This document shows, piece after piece, positions 14,183 through 25,207 of a DNA stretch of 64,000 nucleotides. The DNA is taken from positions 1,736,001 to 1,800,000 of the forward strand of contig JAJTUP010000005.1 in the NCBI GenBank assembly GCA_021399435.1, given 5' to 3'. The position numbers and the translations under genes are program-made. The DNA is from Diaporthe sp. PMI_573 (Eukaryota > Ascomycota > Sordariomycetes > Diaporthales > Diaporthaceae). Numbering within the stretch: position 1 is the first letter of the stretch; the number at the start of each line of letters is the position of its first letter. The notes beneath the pieces are model-generated. The model was not told the DNA's origin and searched no databases. It worked only from the letters and a program-made list of their open reading frames with translations.

Positions 14183-14893
14183 ATGGCAATCTTCTCATCC
14201 GACGAAGGCCAAGGTGGAACGGTTGCTGAACGCGTTGCAATTATTGGCAGTAAGTCCTTGAATCGTTTTCTTCACATTTCTGGGTGGTTCTACGCTTGCT
14301 TCTTTGGTTCAAGGATAGACATTAATACGATCTTCTTTCTCAGGACTCGAATCTCTCTCTTGCTCAATTCAAAGCGTCAGATTGTTGACATTGGTCTAGT
14401 CATCTGCTTCTCATTCTCTTGGATTGTGATCTTCAGCACCAGGAAGCTCATTTTGTCCTGCTGGAGTCGTACTAGAATCCGGAAACAAGATATACAGGCC
14501 GGCAATATGCCGTTTCAGACAAATCCGTCAAAGCCGAACAGAGGCTCCTGGAAATCGCCCCCGCTGGGGCGGGAGAGCATCGAGCTGACGACAAATCCAC
14601 AAGGATTACCTCCTCCGACTTCAAGACGAGATAATCTCCAAAACGAACATGGCAAGCGGAGGCCGATGCCAACCCAGCCTACCGATCCCAAAATCAGAAT
14701 GCTTCCCGAAATCGACGACGCTGCGATTGGGGGAAACGGTCTGCTTGGGAGCTGCGACAACAAATTGAGCCAAGCAGCACCGACCCCTTTAGCAGAGATC
14801 GCTCATAGTTCTGAGAAGTCCCCGTCCGATCTCAACATCTCTGTGCATGGGTCCGTTGCACTTCGGTGGTCTGTCTGGGTCAGGGCTTTCTGA
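14183..14893 (+). other. open frame of 236 codons, possibly a decayed oxidoreductase start
   Basis: I do not recognise this protein as a whole. Its first 22 residues end in VAERVAIIG, which resembles the first beta strand of a Rossmann-fold enzyme, and this is followed at once by a perfect intron donor GTAAGT at about 14251. Downstream of a possible acceptor near 14343 no frame continues the expected glycine-rich loop; stops occur in the two alternatives I followed. The frame that runs on has no domain I can name. It may be a broken flavoenzyme gene or simply chance. Confidence 0.2.
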
Positions 14894-15479
14894 ACACTTT
14901 CATTTGAATCTGCGAAAGGAGTCAGGGCTTAATGACCATGTGGGTTGGAGAGGACCAGGTTTCCAATCTGACTCCATGGCCTGACTTTAGATGCCGTAAT
15001 TTATCGTGTTGGGACACTGTCAGCGAGGAAGAAAGAGCGGGCTGGAGGATCCTAGATGTCATCCATGCTGTGCACGCATTGAGAGGTCCTCACCCTCCCC
15101 GACTCACACGCCAGAGACACGTAGACTACAGGAGTTGGAAAGGCCAGGCGAACCTGAGATTCACATTCCAGTATAATTTATAACTAGACTATTGTCGAAG
15201 TTGCAAAAGAGAAGATTCTCTTTTTCCTTTCCATTCTTCCCTCGCCTCTACCGAAACCATCCAAAACTCCGCTCTTGAAGTCTCAGTCCTGACCGTGCAG
15301 GCAGGAATCAGCAAGTATTGGGTCGGGGATGGACTCTCCCTATGGTGATATAAGACAGACTGAGTAGAGACCATGGCTAACATGAGTTCCTTCAGGGACA
15401 AATAGGCGTTGGTTGTGAGCTTGAGAGAAGTAATAAGAGATTGGATCCCTCCTTGGTATAAGGTTAAAAGACCTATCAT

Positions 15480-16350
15480 TGTGTTTTCTAACTAATTCTA
15501 TTCAACTATGTATACTCTACTACCATATGTGTTTAGAAGCCAGTATACTAGTTGGCTTAATAGATCTTATTAAGCCATCTGCTTATATTGTTTTACTCCT
15601 TTTTTTTATTAGCTTTTGTTATTAATTCTTAATTTAATAGCTAAAAGCTCCTTAATTTGTTTAAAATAAATCTTGTAGGTTTTTAGTATACTAATAAATA
15701 TATTTATTCTTGTCCATATTTTTTATTAGGGTACTCTAATGTAAGAGCTACTCTTGCCTTAGAGTAGACTTACTTATTATAGTTAAAATTTATTTTTGTA
15801 GCCATTTCTAGCAAAGCTATTAAAATATATAGATATATAGTAAAGTATAATTAATTTAACTATTTATATAAAAACGCTTAATGAGGTCTTAAATATATAT
15901 ACTAGGTTAACTTGTATTATAGTATTAGTTTTGGCTAAATAATTATTTTTAAATAATCTTAAGGGACAAGCCTATAATGCTGTATGTTTATAAAACCAAT
16001 TCGGATCTTGTGCCAATCTAGGACAGGGCGGCTTTTATAGTCTATTTCGGGTAATTTATATTTAAAGGCCTAAGTTACTATAATGGTACAGGCTTATAGT
16101 CTGCTGGATTTCTAATTGGGAGATTGGAAATATTAGTCTTTTGGCCGAGTGGTCTTTGCTGTAGCAGAGCAAAGTCCGTCTTAGTTATATGGCAAAAATA
16201 CTTTAATGATACTTAACGGCATTACTGTTTAAAGCCTTACATAGCAAATCTTACTATTATTGTCGATAAGATACATTATTTCTTGTCTTTATAGGACATT
16301 TATTGCCGTTCCAGCTTAGTAGAGAAACTCAAAGAATACAAATAGTCTAT
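15480..16350. repeat. AT-rich island, RIP-like
   Basis: Composition turns strongly AT-rich by eye from about 15480, with long runs of A and T and many TA dinucleotides, and returns to normal after about 16350. No frame of useful length exists. The right end holds copy A of a repeat also found near 20.6 kb and 48.4 kb. The block has the look of a transposon relic mutated by RIP, but no element could be named. Confidence 0.7.
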
Positions 16351-16352
16351 AA
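16222..16352 (+). repeat. dispersed repeat, copy A
   Basis: The segment beginning CTGTTTAAAGCCTT and running through CCGTTCCAGCTTAGTAGAG to AATACAAATAGTC matches copy B (about 20508-20688) base for base except for transitions, and copy C (48296-48470, reverse orientation). Copy A is the most AT-rich of the three. This pattern is expected after RIP of a repeated element. Confidence 0.8.
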
Positions 16353-16624
16353 GAGATTGGATGATGAGAGGCATTAGAATCATAGGCTATGTTAGCTTGC
16401 AGGGGTGGGGCTTTTTATACCGAAAGGGTGCCCATTTACAAATACAGAGCATAGCTGTTTTCTCGCTTCATGTTGCGTGGGGTTGAGATGGGTCTAAGCA
16501 CAATTATCCACTACACAGAGGTCTCTCTGGCTTTATTATATATGTATGTCTGTGTGTATGTATGGAGAACACTTGTCACATGTTCCAGCCCGATAGATCT
16601 CTCAACCCTCGTACGCGTGCAGCT

Positions 16625-19408
16625 CTACATCAAGCTGAAGAAAACAGTGATCGCGCCCCAAGTGATTAGAAGTATGGGAACATCTGAGTACGACAACGAA
16701 GACCGAGTCGAGTTTGCAGCCGAACTATGATTCGCGCTCGAGCTGCTGTTGACCACGCTGTCATATGTCCTGTGGGGAAAGGCGTCGTAAAGACCCTCGT
16801 AGATGGAAATATCGCTGAACCTGACGCTCCCGGCACCCTCAGCGAAGAAACTGATATTGGTTGAAGCACTGTACCAGGGTTTGATCCAGGTGGATAAGGC
16901 AAATCTATCATTTGCATGAATCTCGACAATGGAGTTGTCGACCACCACAGTCAGTCTCAGAGTCTCCACAGTCTCTTCTCCATCTTCAAGAATGTCGAAC
17001 AGCCGAAGTAGGCCTTTCTCTGGGCGTATGTCGACCTTGGTGCCTCCGGTCGTAGCCGCAGCTGCGCTTGATTTGGATCGGTCGACGAGTAGTGTCTCGT
17101 TAGAGAGCTTATACCATATCGTGGTGCTTTCATACTCGCTTCCCAAGATCCGTAAACCCGCACGCAAATCACTTGTGCGTGCCGTGGAGGGAAACGTTAG
17201 ATTAGCGGTGAGAACAAAGTAACGCGACGTAGGACTCTGGGAAAATGGTGTCCGACTGGGCGATGTGATTTGCTGTGCTGGTTCGGTGATCAGGCTGGAA
17301 TTCCCGCCACGCACGGCGGCCATAGGCTCTCTCGCAATGACTTGTTGAAGAGTCTTCAGAGATAGCGTTCCAGTGGAATCATCCGTAGATTCAATGACCC
17401 AAGCGCCTGGAACCTCGCGGGAAAGTTCGTTGTCCACAACGTTGGTGATGTATCCAACAGTGAGTTCCCGAGGTAAACATAATGCACCTGTCCAAGTTGC
17501 TGCCGGGGCATCTTCGTACCCTTTCTTGCCGTAAAGGTTTCCCGTAAGCCAGACTGTAAAATTCGAAGTTAGCGATCAGAGCATCATTCACCACTAGTAG
17601 GTTTATATATGCTTAATGGGGAGGGGGCTTAACCATTGCTTACCATAACTGATCCATCGGTCGTACTGCACGCCACTTGTGGTAGAAGCTAAAGACGATG
17701 CCGGGAGAGTCTGACCCGCGGCTGCGTAAGCAGAGATACCCCAGTCCAGAAAACCGGACATTGTCGGTGTGAAGATTGGAAGCCGAGTCTCGTTGTTAAG
17801 CGTAACTTCCCCGGACGCCCAGTGCACTGCAATAGGTAGAGTCAGTTTGAGATACAAGAGAGTTGGCATCATGCCGAAGAACATCTTGGTCCGACAGAAA
17901 ATCTGCACTCAGTCTGTTCTGTTGCCCTAGCACAATGGGGTCTTCTGACGTGCGGCAGCTACATAGGTAGATGGCTGGCACCTGTTCTTAGAGATGAAGC
18001 ACAATCCCTGGAAACTGCTTACTATCGTGGTGGCTGATATCGAAGTTAGTTACTTTGCATTACGGGGTGCAACTGTTCTAGGGTGATGAGATCTACAAGG
18101 GTATTTGTATTTGGATGAGATTGGGATCACCTCCGGAACAATGGAGAGGGATTCAGAAGTACTTACTATTCGCCCGTAGGCGCATCGCCTACGACATGAT
18201 CCCATTCGTCGGTCCATTCGCTTCCAAATGTACTATACCGTCGTTTTATCAGCAAACTCCGCTGTGGTTGCAGATGCCCGAAGTGATGCCAAAACCCCCA
18301 GGAATGACGACCTGGGTGCTGAGATCCTTCTTTCTCATAAGGCATCGCCTGACAAAGCAACTGAGAAAGTTCAAAAGAGCAAGAAGGATTTTGGGCTAAG
18401 GAAGGTAGAAGGTGCTCACTGGAACATTTGTCCGTCGACATTGTTCACCCCATTTCGATCAATGTTGTGAATATTAGCAACTTCTTCATTGAAACCGTAT
18501 ACAATGCCAAAGGTGTTTTCAGATGAGGTGGCATTCTGTGCCTCCTTCCACCACATTCCAAGATACTCCCACGATTGGAAATCATCCTCAGCGGTACCAT
18601 TCTGTCGATACAGAAACTCGGCTGGACCGGCGTCATCTCCTTTGATCCCCCCAGAAACAGCCACATACCACGTGCCGTTTCGACTACCACTGATTAGCCC
18701 GTCGAGTTGATAGCTTTGGAAAAAGTATGGGTCTCGAAAAGCCGTTGGTTCAATGTCGGCCGGCTGTTTAATCACAGGATCCCAGTCAAGTTTCGTGAAC
18801 AGCCTGCCTCCATCATAAGTAACAGCGACAGATTGTGTTTCGCTTTCAGCTATATATTCAATCGACCAAGTGATTGGCAGGTGTTTCACACCAGAGTATA
18901 TAAGGGTCGGCTTTCCGTCAATTCCACTGGGGATGACTGAGCCGTCAAAGACAGCAAGTGGGTCGTTGGGTCCGCCTGGTGAGATGAACTGTTTTCCCAT
19001 GGGATTCAAATCCTCATAAGTGACCTGGGTTTCATCAGTAAATAACCAGACAGGTAGCAATATGCTATTATAGATAAATTAAAGCATTCAGGAGTTTGAA
19101 AAGGAAAAACGGCGCTCTTTGCGATCACTCACCAAGTCATCCGTCTTGGTGCCCGATGCACCGTTTGGTGCTTGGTTTAGGAGATAGTTGACGTGGAAAG
19201 AACCTTCTGGATCGGTATAGTGCATACATGGATCTTGCAGGGTACCAGAGAGGGGCAAGATATGTGCTTTAGCACGCCATGTCCAGTAAAGACTGGTGTC
19301 CTCAATCTCAGTCAGGTTGGGTGGTGCTTGCGTATGATCCAGTTTAGCCGAGGAGCTCCTAATTGGGATAGCAAGGCTCGCCACCTCGAGCAGAGATGGT
19401 CTGACCAT
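16625..19408 (-). CDS. GH32 fructosyltransferase / beta-fructofuranosidase with C-terminal GPI-like tail
   Basis: Predicted retaining enzyme acting on sucrose or fructans; the closest type I recall is the Aspergillus japonicus fructosyltransferase. Exons: 19408-19133, 19024-18420, 18232-18167, 18033-18023 (11 nt), 17826-17644 and 17553-16625, 689 residues. Family landmarks in order: HYTDPEG (nucleophile Asp66), FRDP (Asp190), GSE (Glu299, in the place of the acid/base Glu), HHDMHWASG, MSGFLDWG, then the beta-sandwich to YEGLYDAFP. The microexon supplies HHD, and without it the frame breaks. After the sandwich a Ser/Asn-rich stretch leads to a terminal hydrophobic segment with no charged tail, which looks like a GPI-attachment signal. 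The N-terminal signal peptide is weak, so an upstream start or exon is possible. Hydrolase versus transferase activity cannot be told from sequence. The gene lies between two repeat-bearing AT-rich islands. Confidence 0.85.
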
Positions 19409-20059
19409 GGTAGTTAGCTACCAACTTCAGAAGAGGTAGCCAAACAGGAATCAAAACCAATTAGAGCGCCAGAGTAAACGAGTGCTCCCACGTAGGGGTA
19501 TGAGAGAATGGCAGAGCAGCTCGAGACTACCAAAGCACCCCTGGGATTTCAGCCAAGATCAAAGTCACTGTTATAAGAGGAATACCAGCCGTAACGAAAG
19601 GTGGAGTAGAAATTTCGGAAGCTCTCCGTGCTCAATCAACCCTTCGTTAAAATCAAGGAGGCAGGGAAGACCCAAGGGGTTGGGTACCCTCCCATTTCAT
19701 CCTAAACTAAAGCCCTGTATTGGAGCTGTCAGTTCTCAGAGATATCAGAACTCTTACCTCACTGTGAAATCAAGATGCTCCATCATGCTGCTTATTGTTG
19801 GGAGTGGCAGTCATGGTGATCACTTCGTTGAGAGGTTCTGCTCATCCCCTCCGCGAGTCGGTGCTCCACAGCAACACAACAATATGAATCATGGCAGGCC
19901 GTGGATTGATCCACTTTTGCTCTATAATCTGCCAGTGGTGAGGATAAAATTAGAGGATCTCGGCAAAGCCGGTCAGCAAATTACCGCGTTATTTTACTTC
20001 TTGTGCTTTGAACGTGTGGTCACAAACACAAGAAGGCAGACCAAGGCAAACTGAGAGAA
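19409..20059. other. intergenic upstream of GH32, no supported gene
   Basis: Promoter side of the GH32 gene. A 190-codon open frame on the plus strand from 19482 begins with GTG and has no recognisable domain, so I do not call it a gene. Confidence 0.5.
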
Positions 20060-20700
20060 TTTTCAGTTAATCCATCTACAATTGTCACTCTGGATTTAGT
20101 TAGTTTAATACTGTGGTCGATATTAAAACCCTATCATTATTTATTCGCCACAGGTATTTCCCAAAAGCTTGGTTATACTACAATATATTTTCTTCCATAA
20201 TTTTTAGAAAGACATTTCTCTATTACTAAAAACCATTTAGTTTTCATTCCTTACTCTATTAGTATAAGTAGTCTCATTTTTAGTCTATATATATAGCTAT
20301 ATAACTTTAACTCTAGTTTATTATAACTTTAGGCTGCTAGTATAAAATAACGCTAGTATAAGATATATTCTATAGATCTTTATAATAATTTTTTTAAAAA
20401 AAAGTCTAAAAAACTATATTAAAAACAACTTAGTCTTTAAGAATAATAGGAAAAACTTAAGGCTATAAGTAAGACTAGACACAGCTTAACACTAAGACAT
20501 ATAGTATAAAATAGTAGTATTTAAGAAAACACTAGTTTATAGAAGTAGATTAGAAAGTCACTGTTTAAAGCCTTGTATAGCAAATCTTACTGTTATCGTC
20601 GATAAGACACATTGTTCCTTGTCCTCATAGGACACTCATTGCCGTTCCAGCTTAGTAGAGGAACTTAAAGAATGCAAATAGTCCATATAAGTGAGATTCT
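20060..20700. repeat. AT-rich island, RIP-like
   Basis: A second strongly AT-rich block with long T and A runs and no usable frame, ending in copy B of the dispersed repeat. Together with the 15480-16350 island it brackets the GH32 gene, with both repeat copies in the same orientation. Confidence 0.7.
20508..20688 (+). repeat. dispersed repeat, copy B
   Basis: Shares with copy C the segment from AAATAGTAG through ACTAGTTT and TTAGAAAGTCACTGT, and with copies A and C the core AAAGCCTT to AATAGTCCATAT. It is intermediate in AT content between A and C. Confidence 0.8.
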
Positions 20701-21850
20701 ATTATATGATCTAATATGACGAGTGTTCTAGTGACTAGGCGCCCTGGGCGCTTTGCAGCTACCTAGGCAGTCTAGTTTAATAAAGATGAAAAGCTTGGGT
20801 CTCTGGAGATTCATATAACAAGGAGGGCGGAAATCAGTGGGCAAACTGTAATTATCCAACAAAGTAGCTCTGAGCCTCCTAGCTCGTTTCTTTATTAACA
20901 CAGTCTTCTGAAATGATTTGACCGGTCTTTGTTGTCTTGATCCATTTCTACCTTGTGACACAAGCATTTCGAAAGGCTGAGGGTTCTTCGCCGATATATC
21001 ACATCCGTTGTAGGATAAATCATCAGGCTGCTACATGACCGGAATATACAGCGCCTATACCTGGCCTGGGATGCATTTACTACAAAAATGCTGCGAGATC
21101 CAGCACCCACACAATAAAAGGCGATTTTTATCATTAAAGTGGCGACGAGGTTTGTGTCCCGGATTTGTCTCTGCGTGCTAGGCACACCGGAGAGCAATTC
21201 AATCAGCCTGTCGCTCAGCACAGCACGGAATCCTCGGTGCTTGGCTTGTGGTCAGATATTCAGGAAAGGCTTCTTTTGAGACAAATTATTCAGAGTCCTG
21301 AGCTGTGTATACTCAACGGACAGAAATACCTTGTCTACTCTGTTCTATTATTCACGAGCTTTTCTCTGATCGTTACGTGGCTACAGCATCTATGTGCTAA
21401 GTTAGCAGTTCTCACTACCCAGCCTCCTATGGAACGCGCTTCTGTAGAATAACCTCCTATAGGATAGAATTTTAGCTCCTAGCTCCCAGCCTCCTAATCT
21501 CCTGCCTCTTGCACAATAGAACCTTGTTAGGCTACCTCTTTTGTAACAAACTTCTATTGGACAAGTCAGCTACAGGTGTTCCATTATGACTTCTTGGAAA
21601 AGCCATTGTGGCTATGTTACTGTAGGTAATATACCTAGGTTTGTGATCACGGAGGATCTTGATTACTAATGACCGCCCGGTTGTCCATCAGTGATAATGC
21701 AGATCAATTAGCTTCCTCTAATCTCGGCCTGCCGCCCTATCGGCTATCCACTCAACTAGTTATTCTGCCTTTCCAAGTCTTCAGTCCCCGGATGCAATAG
21801 ACGATTCCTCTATACGCGAGGAACAAAGCTGTACTGGCATCTTCAGTAAT
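20701..21850. other. intergenic, nothing recognised
   Basis: About 1.1 kb between the second AT-rich island and the M24 peptidase gene. One copy of ACCTAGGT occurs at 21633-21640. Short pyrimidine-rich near-repeats (CCTCCTA, AGCTCCTAGCTCC) lie around 21420-21500. No gene is supported. Confidence 0.5.
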
Positions 21851-23390
21851 ATGCGGGACTTGTTTGCTAAGCTTATCGTTGCGGCCTGCGTGTGCTTGGC
21901 CGGCGGGGCCTCGGCAGATGGAACAAGGAGGCCACAAGTCCAGATACTGCCCCGCCTGCGAGAGCAAGCCCGGATTGTGGACGCCTGGACTGAGGAGCGC
22001 AAGGCACTCATCCCCGGCATTCTGCAAAAATACGGCGTTGATGCGTGGCTGGTGCGTCTGGGGTCCTGTCCTCGTCCCTGACACTCGCCGGTACATGTGA
22101 TATTTGGCGCTCCATGAACGGTCCCGCTAATCTGGGCACAGATCAGTCAGCGCGAATATGCCGAGGATACAGTCTTTTGGGCTCTGAAGGAGTATGAGCA
22201 ATTTTCTGCCAGGCGCCGCACAACTCAGCTGATCCTCGCCAATGCCACGGGCAACACGACATCGTCGTATCAGTGGATCGACAACACCCCTCTGGTCTGG
22301 TCTGAGCTCAAGTCTGTCCTGGCTGATCAGCAACCACGCACTATCGCGCTGAACACACATACAGAGCTGGCCTTCAGTAGTGGTCTACACGCCGGCGAAC
22401 TGGACGCAATTGAGGCTGCCCTCGGGGCAGAGTGGGCCAGCCGTTTTGTGCTCGAGCCTATGATTGCTGTGGAGGTTGTCGCAACCATGGTAAACAGCCG
22501 GCTCGGATGGTATCGGAAGTTCATGGAAACAGCATGGGCAATCATTGAGGAGGCTTTCAGCAGCAAGCACATCATTCCTGGCGAAACGACGACATTGGAC
22601 CTAGAATGGTGGATGAGAGAGCGTGTTCAATCGCTTAACTATACGACTTGGTTCCAGCCAAGCGTGTATATCCTAACTGAAGATGATTGTAGCATGTGTT
22701 CTACGACAAGGATGCGGAGATTTCCCGGTGACAGAGACCACGTCATTCGGTACGGAGATGTTATCCATACCGATTTTGGGGTCTCTGCCTTGGGCCTGAA
22801 TACTGATACGCAGCACATGGGCTACGTCTTGAGGCCAGGCGAGAGGGACGACGATATTCCTGACAGCGTTCTTGAGGGCTTGCGAAAAGCGAACCGACTT
22901 CAAGACATAACAAAGGCGCATATGCAGATTGGTGCCACAGGGAACGAAATTCTAAGGAACATTCGTCACCAAATGGACCAGGAAAACATTCAAGGAAAGA
23001 TTTACTGCCATGCGACCGGCGAGTTTGGGCACAGCGCAGGCACTGTCATCGGTACTGATCCCCGGCCGGCTTCTTGAACTACCTAGTTAGCTATCAATCG
23101 ACCTGACCTAAAGCTGACCCGACACGACAGGAATGACCAACTTGCAGGACGAGGTCCCAGTGCTTGGAGATCTTCCGCTGCTGAAGAACACATACTACAG
23201 CATTGAGCTTCTCGCGCAGCATTACATCCCGGAGAAAAACATGACGGTCAACTTCCCGCTGGAGGAGGACGTATACTGGAGGGAAGAAACTCAGAGTTGG
23301 GAATGGGTATATGACCGGCAGTGCAAATACCTCGTCATTCGTACTCCCCACAGGGCCACGGCCCAGCCACAGCCAGAGCTTGAGCTCTGA
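21851..23390 (+). CDS. secreted M24-family metallopeptidase (Xaa-Pro dipeptidase-like)
   Basis: Predicted dimetal peptidase cleaving Xaa-Pro or related peptide bonds, exported or vacuolar. Exons 21851-22051, 22142-23051 and 23131-23390, 456 residues; introns of 90 and 79 bp. The N-terminus is a good signal peptide (hydrophobic LIVAACVCLAGGASA). A creatinase-like N-terminal domain occupies about residues 25-220. The pita-bread domain shows the five metal ligands in the expected order: Asp in HTDFG, Asp in LNTDTQ, His in HATGEFGHSAG, Glu in YSIELLA and a final Glu in NFPLEEDVYW. The last exon starts GMTNLQDE, where many relatives carry a GxYD/Q-type stretch before the final ligands. The gene points the same way as the SDR that follows 646 bp later. 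Peptide specificity, as opposed to another M24 activity, is uncertain. Confidence 0.85.
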
Positions 23391-24036
23391 ATTATCTTGA
23401 CGATGCGGTTTTGAAGCGCATCGAGGCTGAAAGAGCCTCGTGGGTGCCTCTCGCTCTCATTGTTTGCACGGGGGAATGGTGATAGCCTCAACAAGCATCG
23501 GCTTTACTGGCATATTAGTAGCGCCGGTGAACGCATCCAAAATTCGAAGCACCAGAGGCAGTTGACGACAACTCCAAGTCGCACCGGTTTCACAGGCGTT
23601 TGCTACCATCACTGCTGAAAACCCGTCTCAATTATGCCTCGGCCAGGCTTGTAGGCTCTGCTTGGTCCGCTTCCAGGAACAACCCTGTTCATGACTCCCC
23701 TCGGCAAACGCTCCGAGCCTCCCACCACGAGGACCGAATTGGGGGAAAGGCTCCCGAAGCTTTGAAACGACCCCAACGTGCATGTGCTCTTATGCCATCC
23801 AGCCGAGGCTTCTGATATTGACCAACAGTATAAAATCCGACGGCGTGCCACCGTCGGATTGAATATTGAAATGTCCCAAACCTGGAAGACCCCTTTTGCG
23901 CGTTTCCGCAACACGCACAGTCCCAGCCACTAATCCGCTGATAGCTTTGCGGCAGTTAATCATCATATTAAGATCGCCTTTGTCACAGCCAACCGCATGC
24001 ACTTGACAAAACGACAATCCCCATTGAGTTGACAAA
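23391..24036. other. promoter region of the SDR gene
   Basis: A spacer of 646 bp without a supported gene. It contains a TATA-like TATAAAA at 23829-23835 and an overlapping perfect inverted repeat, listed separately. Confidence 0.5.
23829..23860 (+). promoter_or_regulatory. TATA-like box overlapping a perfect 10-bp inverted repeat (CGG-N7-CCG)
   Basis: TATAAAA at 23829-23835 runs into the arm AATCCGACGG (23834-23843), a 7-base loop and the exact complementary arm CCGTCGGATT (23851-23860). The inner CGG-N7-CCG matches the inverted-triplet form bound by many Zn2Cys6 dimers. It lies about 177 bp upstream of the SDR ATG. Function is inferred from shape alone. Confidence 0.45.
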
Positions 24037-25056
24037 ATGGCGGGAACAGTGCGGACCATCACTCCGGTGGCCCTTCTTGCAGCCCTTCTCTCAACCCCTA
24101 CAGAGCTTATCAAACAATACGTTGGCGCTGATTTCGCCCAAAATACTTTTCCTCACATCATCCGACCCATCCTGAAAGCTCTGGTCGGGCTCAGCATAGC
24201 CAGGGCGCTAAATAAAGCCCTCAACTCCCTTGCGACCAACAACTGGCGCACCTCTTCCTCACCTCCAGTTGGACGATGGGAGTGGCCAAAGGAAATCGCT
24301 GTTGTGACGGGAGGGTGCAACGGAATCGGTCAGGCACTGGTCGAGGGACTCGTGGCTAGGGGCGTCAAAGTCGCCATTCTGGACGTCAGCGACCCTCCGC
24401 CAGCTATGAGATCCAACCCCAAGGTTACCTACTTCAAGTGCGACGTCACCTCCCTGCAGCAGGTGGCCGAGACGGCCGACGCTATTCGCGTGAGTATGGG
24501 CGGTGAACCCACGATCCTGATTAACAATGCTGGTATCGCACGTTTCAACTCAGTACTCGACATTCCAGAGCAAGCTCTACGCCAAGTCCTAGGGGTCAAC
24601 CTAATGGCACTGTGGTTCACCACAAAACAGTTCTTGCCAGCAATGATAAAAGAGAACAAAGGGCATATTGTAACCGTTGCGAGTCTTGCGAGTTTCATAG
24701 CACTGCCGATGAGCATCGAGTACAGCGCCACCAAGGCCGGGGCGCTGGCTTTCCACGAAGGCCTGACAAGTGAGATCAAACACTTGTACAAGGCGCGCGG
24801 CATCAAGACGAGCGTTGTGCATCCGAATTTCGTGCGCACGGCCATGACGGCACCGCACGCGAAGAAAATTGAGAGGACACAGAAGATGATGTCAGTCGAA
24901 GACATTTCCGAGCCAGTGTTGAAACAGATTTTTAGCGGGAGGGGTGGCCAGCTTGTGCTGCCAGCAAGGTTGGATGTTCTCACGGGAATCAGGGGTTGGC
25001 CGAACTGGATACAGGAGGGATTTAGGGACATCTTGGGAAGGGCATCATGTCGGTAG
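24037..25056 (+). CDS. membrane-anchored short-chain dehydrogenase/reductase
   Basis: Predicted NAD(P)-dependent oxidoreductase of the classical SDR superfamily, closest in layout to the SDR16C (retinol dehydrogenase/DHRS-like) group. Intronless, 339 residues. An N-terminal hydrophobic stretch (VALLAALLST, and LKALVGLSIARAL around 46-58) precedes the catalytic domain and would tie it to the ER or lipid-droplet membrane. The cofactor motif TGGCNGIG is at 91-98, followed by the NNAG motif, the catalytic Ser in the VASLASF region near 216, and YSATK (Tyr229, Lys233). All catalytic residues are present. The substrate is unknown; lipophilic alcohols or ketones are usual for the group. The gene ends 151 bp from the end of the convergent GH3 gene. 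Confidence 0.88.
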   Translation: MAGTVRTITPVALLAALLSTPTELIKQYVGADFAQNTFPHIIRPILKALVGLSIARALNKALNSLATNNWRTSSSPPVGRWEWPKEIAVVTGGCNGIGQALVEGLVARGVKVAILDVSDPPPAMRSNPKVTYFKCDVTSLQQVAETADAIRVSMGGEPTILINNAGIARFNSVLDIPEQALRQVLGVNLMALWFTTKQFLPAMIKENKGHIVTVASLASFIALPMSIEYSATKAGALAFHEGLTSEIKHLYKARGIKTSVVHPNFVRTAMTAPHAKKIERTQKMMSVEDISEPVLKQIFSGRGGQLVLPARLDVLTGIRGWPNWIQEGFRDILGRASCR

Positions 25057-25207
25057 ATTACTGGCCGAGGCTGATTTTCCCCCGCTCTGTGATCCCCCAG
25101 GCTCAGTTTATAGAAGAATCTATATGATCTGACTACTTTGCACTTCTTTTTGTTGAGCGAGCTTATAAGCACCGGCCTCGTCGACGCGTCCCTCTGAGAA
25201 GTTGTAT

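Larger units (their letters stand above)
11848..15479. other. intergenic region upstream of GH92, no supported gene
   Basis: About 3.6 kb of unassigned sequence. It begins with the GH92 promoter (TATA-like box near 12009; poly-G run at about 11950-11962). Frames are short and overlapping. One open frame of 236 codons at 14183-14893 is described separately. No tRNA-like B-box and no duplicated sequence was seen here. Confidence 0.45.

Noticed and set aside
19482..20054. 190-codon plus-strand frame upstream of the GH32 gene
   Set aside because: It begins with GTG, has no domain, low hydrophobic order and no intron pattern. Chance openness is more likely.
16222..20688. The flanking repeats as long terminal repeats of one retrotransposon carrying GH32
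   Set aside because: The shared segments are under 200 bp, lack clear TG...CA ends and a target-site duplication, and no reverse transcriptase or integrase lies between them.
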